This document shows, one piece after another, positions 58,921 through 64,000 of a stretch of 64,000 nucleotides of DNA (position 1 is the stretch's first letter; each line of letters opens with the position of its first letter). Location of the stretch: NCBI RefSeq assembly GCF_001447385.1, contig NZ_LLWQ01000193.1, positions 1-64,000 of the forward strand, read 5' to 3'. Below the pieces are notes generated by a model that saw only the letters and a list, made by a program, of their open reading frames with translations, was not told where the DNA came from and made no database searches. This DNA is from Paracoccus sp. MKU1 (GTDB taxonomy: Bacteria > Pseudomonadota > Alphaproteobacteria > Rhodobacterales > Rhodobacteraceae). The translations under genes and the position numbers were made by a program.

Positions 58921-59757
58921 TCAAATGCCGTCGCCGACGAAGGCCTTCTCGACCACGAATTCCTTGGGATCGCTGTTGGCACCCTCGCGCAGGCCGAACC
59001 CTTCCAGCACCGCCTTCACATCGGTGTTGAAGGCCAGGCTGCCGCAGATCATGGCGCGGTCATTTGCCGCATCCATCGGCGGCAGGTTCAGGTCGGCGAA
59101 CACCTTGCCCGAGGTCAGGTTGTCGGTGATGCGGCCCATGTATTGCGTCTCTTCCCGCGTGGTCGTGGGATAATACAGCAGCCGGTTGGCGAATTCCTCG
59201 CCATAGAGCTCGCCCAGCAGCGGGTCGTGCCGCAGGTTCTCGACCAGTTCGCGGCCATAGGCCAGCTCGTCGGCGGTGCGGCAGGTATGCATCATGATGA
59301 CCTGCTCGTAGCGCTCATAGGTCTCGGGGTCGCGCATGAGCGAAGCGAAGGGCGCGATGCCGGTGCCAGTGGCCAGGAACCACATGCGCTTGCCGGGCAG
59401 GAGCGCGTCCAGCACCAGCGTGCCGACCGGCTTGGGCCGCAGGATGATCTGGTCGCCCGGCTGGATGTTCTGCAACCGCGAGGTCAGCGGCCCGTCCGGC
59501 ACCTTGATCGAATAGAATTCCAGCTCCTCGTCCCAATTGGGCGAGGCGATGGAATAGGCGCGCAGGATCGGCTTGCCGTTGTCGTCCGGCAGGCCGATCA
59601 TCACGAACTCGCCCGAGCGGAAGCGCAGGCTGGCCGGGCGCGTGACGCGGAACGAGAACAGCCGATCCGTCCAATGCCTGACCGAGGTCACGGTCTGGGC
59701 GTCGGGCAAGGTCTTGGCGGGTTTGGCGGCAAGGTCCACGGAAAGATCCAGTGTCAT
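58921..59757 (-). CDS. fpr: Ferredoxin-NADP reductase
   Basis: FAD enzyme of 278 residues, bacterial subclass. FAD-binding RAYSIASPNWDEELEF and NADP-binding LATGTGIAPFASLMRD are clear; the C-terminus ends EFVVEKAFVGDGI. It passes electrons between NADPH and ferredoxin or flavodoxin. It follows the sulfur genes by 54 bases, which fits electron supply to the ferredoxin-type sulfite reductase encoded upstream. Fpr also serves oxidative-stress defence and Fe-S repair in other bacteria. Confidence 0.95.
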   Translation of the reverse strand: MTLDLSVDLAAKPAKTLPDAQTVTSVRHWTDRLFSFRVTRPASLRFRSGEFVMIGLPDDNGKPILRAYSIASPNWDEELEFYSIKVPDGPLTSRLQNIQPGDQIILRPKPVGTLVLDALLPGKRMWFLATGTGIAPFASLMRDPETYERYEQVIMMHTCRTADELAYGRELVENLRHDPLLGELYGEEFANRLLYYPTTTREETQYMGRITDNLTSGKVFADLNLPPMDAANDRAMICGSLAFNTDVKAVLEGFGLREGANSDPKEFVVEKAFVGDGI

Positions 59758-59811
59758 ATTCGGGGTCCCGGTTTATCTAATGCATGGGAAGGCGGGGCGA
59801 AACCCCGGGTT

Positions 59812-60183
59812 TCAGCCGGCAAGCCGCGACCGATGGTCCCAGTCCTGCCAGTCGGCGCGATAGAGCCATTGCTCCTGCGGCTGGCGGGCGGCCAGCGCGG
59901 CCGGGATGCGCACCTCGTCGAAGCCGACGCGGCGGGCCATGGCATATTGGTCCGAGATCAGCCCGCCCACGGCGCGCAGCCGGCCCTTGTAGCCCTTTTC
60001 GCGCAGGATGCGGGCCAGCGAAAAGCCGCGCCCGTCCGTCATCGCCGGGAACTCGATGGCGATCAGCTCATGGTCCAGATAGTCGCCCAGGATCGCCGGA
60101 TCGGTATCCGGCGCCAAGGTCACCGGCTCGGCCCCGTCATCGGGATGGAAACCGTCATCGCGGACAAGGAAGAAATCGCTCAT
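59812..60183 (-). CDS. DUF934 protein of the sulfate-assimilation operon
   Basis: Protein of 123 residues. It has the DUF934 pattern IAIEFPAMTDGRGFSLARILREKGYKGRLRAVGGLISDQYAMARRVGFDEVRI. Function is unsettled; it occurs almost always beside cysI and cysH, so a role in sulfite reductase assembly or sulfur flow is inferred. It starts 2 bases after cysH. Confidence 0.9.
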   Translation of the reverse strand: MSDFFLVRDDGFHPDDGAEPVTLAPDTDPAILGDYLDHELIAIEFPAMTDGRGFSLARILREKGYKGRLRAVGGLISDQYAMARRVGFDEVRIPAALAARQPQEQWLYRADWQDWDHRSRLAG

Positions 60184-60185
60184 GC

Positions 60186-60911
60186 CTACGCTCCTGTGCG
60201 GACCATGCGCCCGCCGATGAAATGGATGCCGCATTCGGTCTTCTGGCTGCCCCGCCAGCGGCCGGCGCGCGGATCCTCGCCCGGCTTGATGGGCGAGGTG
60301 CAGGGGGCGCAGCCGATCGAGGCATAGCCCTTGGCGACCAGCGGATGGCGCGGCAGGTTGTTCTCGGCCATGTAGTCCTGGACATCCTGGGGGCGCCAAT
60401 GCGCCAGCGGATTGATGCGCAGCCGCGAAGGCGGCTCGGATTCGAAGAATTCCAGCTGCTGGCGCTCGCCGCCCTGGAAGCGTTTGCGCCCGGTGATCCA
60501 GGCGTCGAACTTCGACAGCTCGCGCTCCAGGGGGATGGTCTTGCGGAAATCGCAGCAGGCATCGGTGTTGAACTGGTGCAGCGTGCCGTCCGGGTCGTTC
60601 AGCGCCACCTCGCGTCCGGTGGCGCGGATCACCCGCACGTCGGTCAGCCCCAGCTTCTGGGTCACTTCCAGCTGGTAGTCCAGCGTCTCCTGGAACAGCA
60701 TCATCGTGTCGATGAACAGCACCGGCGTCCCCGGAGCCACCACCGAAACCATGTGCAGAAGCACCACCGATTCCGCCCCGAAGCTCGAGACCAGCGTGGT
60801 CGAGCCCAGGTCGGGATCGCGCAACGCGCGCCGCAGCACCTCGGTCGCGGCGTGGTGGCGATAGCGGTCGTTCAGCCGCGCCGCGCGGGCATCCAGCGTC
60901 TGGTCAAGCAT
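60186..60911 (-). CDS. cysH: Adenylylsulfate (APS) reductase
   Basis: Reduces APS to sulfite; 241 residues. The paired cysteines Cys119-Cys120 and Cys201-x-x-Cys204 are the four ligands of the [4Fe-4S] cluster that marks APS rather than PAPS reductases. The catalytic Cys227 is in KTECGIH near the C-terminus. Overlaps the cysI stop by 8 bases. No cysD/N/C genes are in the window. Confidence 0.96.
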   Translation of the reverse strand: MLDQTLDARAARLNDRYRHHAATEVLRRALRDPDLGSTTLVSSFGAESVVLLHMVSVVAPGTPVLFIDTMMLFQETLDYQLEVTQKLGLTDVRVIRATGREVALNDPDGTLHQFNTDACCDFRKTIPLERELSKFDAWITGRKRFQGGERQQLEFFESEPPSRLRINPLAHWRPQDVQDYMAENNLPRHPLVAKGYASIGCAPCTSPIKPGEDPRAGRWRGSQKTECGIHFIGGRMVRTGA

Positions 60912-62559
60912 CGGCCGGATACAGCGCCGCCTTGAACGGAGCCACTCCCAGACGGCGATAGGCGTCGATGAAGCGCTCCTCGGGGGACTCGCGCAGTTCC
61001 AGATAGGCGTCGATCAGCCGGTCGATGGCCGGCACCACCTCTTCGGCCGGGAAACCCGCGCCGGCGCGCTGGCCGATGGCCGGGATGTCGTAGCCGTCGC
61101 CGCCCAGCGTGATCTGGTAGTTCTCGACCCCCGCGCGGTCCAGGCCCAGGATGCCGATATGGCCCAGGTGGTGGTGGCCGCAGGCGTTGATGCAGCCCGA
61201 GATGCGGATGTTGAACTTGCCGATTTCTTCCTCGAGGCCGCGGGCGCGGAAATGCGCCGCGATGTCCTGGGCGATCGGGATCGAGCGGGCGGTGGCCAGC
61301 GTGCAGTAGTCCATGCCCGGGCAAGCGACGATATCGCTGATCAGGCCCGCATTGGCGGTGGCGAGGCCGGCGGCCTTCAGCTCCTGATAGACCGCGAACA
61401 GGTCGGACTTGTGGACATGCGGCAGCACCACGTTCTGCTCGTGGCTGATGCGCAGGTCGTGATGGCCGAAACGCTCGGCCAGGTCCGCCAGCAGGCGCAT
61501 CTGTTCAGCCGAGGCATCGCCCGGCGTCTGGCCCGGCGCCTTGAAGGTCACGGTGACGCTGGCATAGCCCTCCTGCTTGTGGGCCGACAGGTTGGTGTCG
61601 GTCCAGCTGCGGAAGGCGGGATTCGCGGCGCGGCGCTCTTCGTAGTCCCCTTCGGGCTCGTTGCGGAAGGCCGGCGGGGCATAGAGGCTTTTCAGCGCCG
61701 CCAGCAGGTCCTGGTCGGCACCGGTGAAGGCCTGGCGGCGGCGCTGGAACTCGGCCTCGATCTCCTCGCGCATCACGTCGAGGCCGCGCTCGGCCACGGT
61801 GATCTTGATGCGGGCCTTGTACTTGTTGTCGCGGCGGCCGGAGAGGTTGTAGGCGGCGATGATCGCCTCGATATAGGGCAGCAGATCGGCCTCGGGCAGA
61901 TACTCGCGCACCACCTTGCCCAGCAGCGGCGTGCGGCCCAGGCCGCCACCGATCCAGACCTGATAGCCCAGCTCGCCCCTGTCGTTGCTGACCAGCCGCA
62001 AGCCGATGTCATGCGCGGCGATGACGGCACGGTCCTTCTTGCCGCCCGAGACGGCGATCTTGAACTTGCGCGGCAGGAACTGGAACTCGGCATGGTCGGT
62101 GGACCATTGCCGCAGCAGCTCGGCATAGGGGCGCGGATCGGCGACCTCGTCGGCGGCGGCGCCGGCGAAGGCGTCGGTGGTCACGTTGCGGATCGTGTTG
62201 CCCGAGGTCTGGATGGCGTGCAGGCCGACATCGGCCAGGGCGTCCAGCATGTCCGGGATATCGACCAGCTTCGGCCAGTTGTACTGGATGTTCTGCCGCG
62301 TGGTCCAATGGCCATAGCCCTTGTCCCATTTCTCGGCCAGAAGCGCCAGGGTGCGCATCTGGTCGGGGCTGATGGTGCCATAGGGAATGGCCACCCGCAG
62401 CATATAGGCATGCAATTGCAGGTATACGCCGTTCATCAGCCGCAGCGGCCGGAACTCGTCCTCGGTCAGGCTGCCGTCCAGCCGGCGCTCGACCTGCTGG
62501 CGGAACTGCTGGGCGCGGTGGCGGAGATATTCGTTATGCTGGGGACGCGCGTCAAACAT
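60904..62559 (-). CDS. cysI: Sulfite/nitrite reductase, siroheme [4Fe-4S] type
   Basis: Six-electron reductase of 551 residues that turns sulfite into sulfide. Siroheme/Fe-S cysteine motifs are CPGMDYC and CINAC in IRISGCINACGHHHLGHIG. N-terminal GYGHWTTRQNIQYNW and TSGNTIRNVTTD are family blocks. Context with cysH supports sulfite over nitrite as substrate. The start is the ATG at 62559, overlapping the DUF2849 stop by 8 bases; the open frame extends further because of high GC. Confidence 0.95.
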   Translation of the reverse strand: MFDARPQHNEYLRHRAQQFRQQVERRLDGSLTEDEFRPLRLMNGVYLQLHAYMLRVAIPYGTISPDQMRTLALLAEKWDKGYGHWTTRQNIQYNWPKLVDIPDMLDALADVGLHAIQTSGNTIRNVTTDAFAGAAADEVADPRPYAELLRQWSTDHAEFQFLPRKFKIAVSGGKKDRAVIAAHDIGLRLVSNDRGELGYQVWIGGGLGRTPLLGKVVREYLPEADLLPYIEAIIAAYNLSGRRDNKYKARIKITVAERGLDVMREEIEAEFQRRRQAFTGADQDLLAALKSLYAPPAFRNEPEGDYEERRAANPAFRSWTDTNLSAHKQEGYASVTVTFKAPGQTPGDASAEQMRLLADLAERFGHHDLRISHEQNVVLPHVHKSDLFAVYQELKAAGLATANAGLISDIVACPGMDYCTLATARSIPIAQDIAAHFRARGLEEEIGKFNIRISGCINACGHHHLGHIGILGLDRAGVENYQITLGGDGYDIPAIGQRAGAGFPAEEVVPAIDRLIDAYLELRESPEERFIDAYRRLGVAPFKAALYPADA

Positions 62560-62896
62560 TGCTGGCCTCGACTTCGGACTGGGCGAATTCGGCTTGCTTG
62601 CCATGGAAGTAGTTGGAGGGGCCGCGGCGGCGGAACGCCTCGCGGAAATGCGTGGGCTCCGGGCGGCCGTCGGGGCCACGGCGGGCCTCGGCCAGATAGG
62701 GACCGACGACGACATTGGCCTGGGCGATGGCGTCGAGCAGGGCCAGTTCGGCGATAGCCTCGTCCTCGAACAGCTCGGCCTCTCGCGGGTCGGCCGTCCA
62801 GCCGCCGTCGCGCATCCACACGCAATGGCCCATGCGCAGGTCATTCGCGGTGATGACGGCGGGGGTCGCGGGGGATGGGGTGAAGCCTTTGGACAT
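62552..62896 (-). CDS. DUF2849 protein, first gene of the sulfur operon
   Basis: Protein of 114 residues with DUF2849 features: VITANDLRMGHCVWMRDGGW near the start and AEARRGPDGRPEPTHFREAFRRRGPS towards the end. It has no known function but is a constant companion of cysI in alphaproteobacteria. A siroheme synthase (cysG) often precedes it in such operons but is absent here; the next gene is the divergent regulator. Confidence 0.9.
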   Translation of the reverse strand: MSKGFTPSPATPAVITANDLRMGHCVWMRDGGWTADPREAELFEDEAIAELALLDAIAQANVVVGPYLAEARRGPDGRPEPTHFREAFRRRGPSNYFHGKQAEFAQSEVEASNV

Positions 62897-62924
62897 GGCC
62901 TTGCCTTTCGTTTTCTCTGGCCCC

Positions 62925-62930
62925 TTTATA
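62925..62930 (-). promoter_or_regulatory. Candidate -10 box for the sulfur operon
   Basis: Reverse-strand TATAAA lies about 30 bases upstream of the DUF2849 start in an AT-rich divergent gap. A T-rich stretch precedes it, and GTCAAT 16 bases upstream is a weak -35. The gap (62897-63018) probably also holds the binding site of the divergent Lrp-type regulator, which I cannot define. Confidence 0.4.
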
Positions 62931-63018
62931 GAAAAAAATCCCCCATATTGACGAGTGGGGCGGAAAAATAAGAAACATGTCCTGCAAACAGGGTAAGCAA
63001 GCAGGACGAGATTTCAGA

Positions 63019-63501
63019 ATGAGCGACGACCGACAAACACCCATCCGGCTGGACGACACTGACCGCAAAATCCTGTCCCTGCTGCAAGAGGACGCCACCC
63101 TGTCACTGGACGACATCGCGGCCCGAGTCGGCGCCTCCAAGACCCCGGTCTGGAACCGGATTCGCAAGCTGCGCGAGGCGGGAGTGATCCGTGGCCAGGT
63201 GGCCTTGCTGGACCCCGATGCCCTGGGGCTCGACGCCTGCTTCTTCGTGCTGATCCGCACCAGCGAGCACGATCCGGAATGGGCGCGCAAGTTCCTCAAC
63301 GCCGTGCGCGCCCGGCCCGAGGTGATCGAAGCGCACCGGCTGGCCGGCGACATCGACTATATCCTCAAGGTGCGGGTGCGCAACGCGCGGGCCTATGACC
63401 GCTTCTATCAGGCGCTGATCTCGGAGGTGAAGATCCACAACGTCACCGCGCTCCTGTCGATGGAGGAGCTGAAGGCGACCACAGCGCTCCCGCTGGACTG
63501 A
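63019..63501 (+). CDS. Lrp/AsnC-family regulator, divergent from the sulfur operon
   Basis: Regulator of 160 residues with an N-terminal HTH (about 15-65; LSLDDIAARVGASKTPVWNRIRKL) and a C-terminal RAM ligand domain (about 75-155; DIDYILKVRVRNARAYDRFY). The start MSDDRQTP is preferred over an in-frame ATG at 62977. Its divergent position suggests control of DUF2849-cysI-cysH, perhaps in response to a sulfur amino acid; the sequence alone cannot give the ligand. Confidence 0.92.
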   Translation: MSDDRQTPIRLDDTDRKILSLLQEDATLSLDDIAARVGASKTPVWNRIRKLREAGVIRGQVALLDPDALGLDACFFVLIRTSEHDPEWARKFLNAVRARPEVIEAHRLAGDIDYILKVRVRNARAYDRFYQALISEVKIHNVTALLSMEELKATTALPLD

Positions 63502-63524
63502 CCTGCGCCCGCGGCGCTGCCGCA

Positions 63525-63549
63525 TGGGTATTTGGACAACGAAGAAGCG
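63525..63549 (+). repeat. Dispersed 3' element, short copy downstream of the Lrp gene
   Basis: The core GGGTATTTGGACAACGAAGA lies 23 bases after the lrp stop, oriented with it. The usual GC hairpin is reduced to a short GC palindrome (GCGGCGCTGCCGC) just upstream. Confidence 0.6.
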
Positions 63550-63550
63550 G

Positions 63551-64000
63551 TCAGGCCAACGCCTTGAGTGCGCGGGGCAGCGCCTCGGCCAGGACAGCGA
63601 GCTCCGGCTCGGGCGCGCAGGAGACGCGGATGCAGCGATCCAGCGGCGCCACACCGGGCATGCGCACGAAAACGCCCTGCCCGGCCAGCGCCTGCAACAG
63701 GGCATGGGCGAAGGCGCCGTCGCGATGCGTGTCGAGGGCGACGAAATTCGTCGCCGAAGGCAGGGCGGTCAGACCGTTGGAGCGGGCGATGGCACTGATG
63801 CGGTCGCGCGCAGTGGCGACCTCGCTGCGGATATGGGCCAGCCAGTCCGCATCCTCGAGCGCGGCCAGCGCGCCGATCTGCGCCGTGCGGTTCATGCCGA
63901 AATGGTTGCGGATGCGGTCGAAACCGGCGATCAGCTCGGCCGGGCCGATGGCATAGCCGACCCGGGCGCCGGCCATGGCATGGGCCTTGGAGAAGGTGCG
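63551..64000 (-). CDS. Class I/II aminotransferase, C-terminal part (runs off the right edge)
   Basis: The last 149 or so residues of a PLP aminotransferase. The visible part starts at RTFSKAHAMAGARVGYAIG, where the Lys of TFSK is the likely PLP-binding lysine, and contains the substrate Arg in IRVSCAPEPEL. The pattern resembles histidinol-phosphate aminotransferase and related enzymes; the missing N-terminus prevents a firm assignment. It is convergent with the Lrp-type gene. Confidence 0.85.
   Translation of the reverse strand, partial: RTFSKAHAMAGARVGYAIGPAELIAGFDRIRNHFGMNRTAQIGALAALEDADWLAHIRSEVATARDRISAIARSNGLTALPSATNFVALDTHRDGAFAHALLQALAGQGVFVRMPGVAPLDRCIRVSCAPEPELAVLAEALPRALKALA

Noticed and set aside
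58743..58982. Short frames reading through the dispersed repeats (for example those containing DIWTRK or SKYPG)
   Set aside because: They are translations of the repeat core and recur wherever the repeat occurs, so they reflect the element rather than protein-coding genes.
60904..62559. cysI as an assimilatory nitrite reductase
   Set aside because: The siroheme/Fe-S motifs do not separate the two, but operon partners cysH, DUF2849 and DUF934 are sulfur-specific.

Overview
This window is ordinary chromosome from a high-GC alphaproteobacterium. The gene families and gene neighbourhoods (fused PhaAB antiporter, DUF2849-cysI-cysH-DUF934, tol-pal next to ftsH, ExbB with a long Ala/Pro-rich lead, DUF533 beside tuf) point to the Rhodobacteraceae, most likely Paracoccus. 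That placement is inferred from protein character, not from a database search. I see no prophage, insertion sequence, CRISPR array, rRNA or tRNA gene.

Layout. 1-5 kb: the 5' part of tuf, a DUF533 protein, and a tightly coupled reverse-strand run of ABC exporter, ygfZ and dinB. 5-11 kb: a class V aminotransferase, then an iron-acquisition block (DUF2218/siderophore-interacting reductase, exbB-exbD-tonB) meeting oxyR tail to tail. 11-15 kb: a CorC/HlyC-type CBS membrane protein, a patatin-like lipase and an old-yellow-enzyme oxidoreductase. 15-28 kb: a complete histidine-utilisation locus. One arm is hutI-hutH-hutG-caiB-acd-hutU-ABC transporter on the reverse strand; the other is hutF-hutC on the forward strand, followed by a suhB-type phosphatase. 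The arms diverge from an intergenic region with two identical 16-bp repeats that look like HutC operators. 28-33 kb: an EamA transporter, a lytic transglycosylase and dapA. 33-39 kb: the six-gene Pha/Mnh cation/proton antiporter. 39-43 kb: ruvC-ruvA-htpX-ruvB-thioesterase, then chorismate mutase. 43-53 kb: ftsH, tilS and the tol-pal envelope operon (ybgC-tolQ-tolR-tolA-tolB-pal-cpoB). 53-59 kb: an unknown protein, DUF488, gamma-glutamyltransferase and topA. 59-64 kb: an assimilatory sulfur operon (DUF2849-cysI-cysH-DUF934, then fpr) divergent from an Lrp-type regulator, and the 3' part of an aminotransferase.

The most interesting feature is a class III CoA-transferase plus an acyl-CoA dehydrogenase embedded, with overlapping start/stop codons, between hutG and hutU. 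The classical histidine pathway has no CoA step. The pair could oxidise imidazolepropionate (dihydrourocanate) through its CoA ester to urocanoyl-CoA and release urocanate for HutU. This is a hypothesis from gene context and family chemistry.

The second unusual feature is a dispersed intergenic element. It combines a GC hairpin with a conserved core (GATATTTGGACACGAAAGAA and variants) and occurs about ten times, mostly just downstream of genes and usually in the orientation of the gene it follows. It may be a family-specific 3'-end or terminator element.
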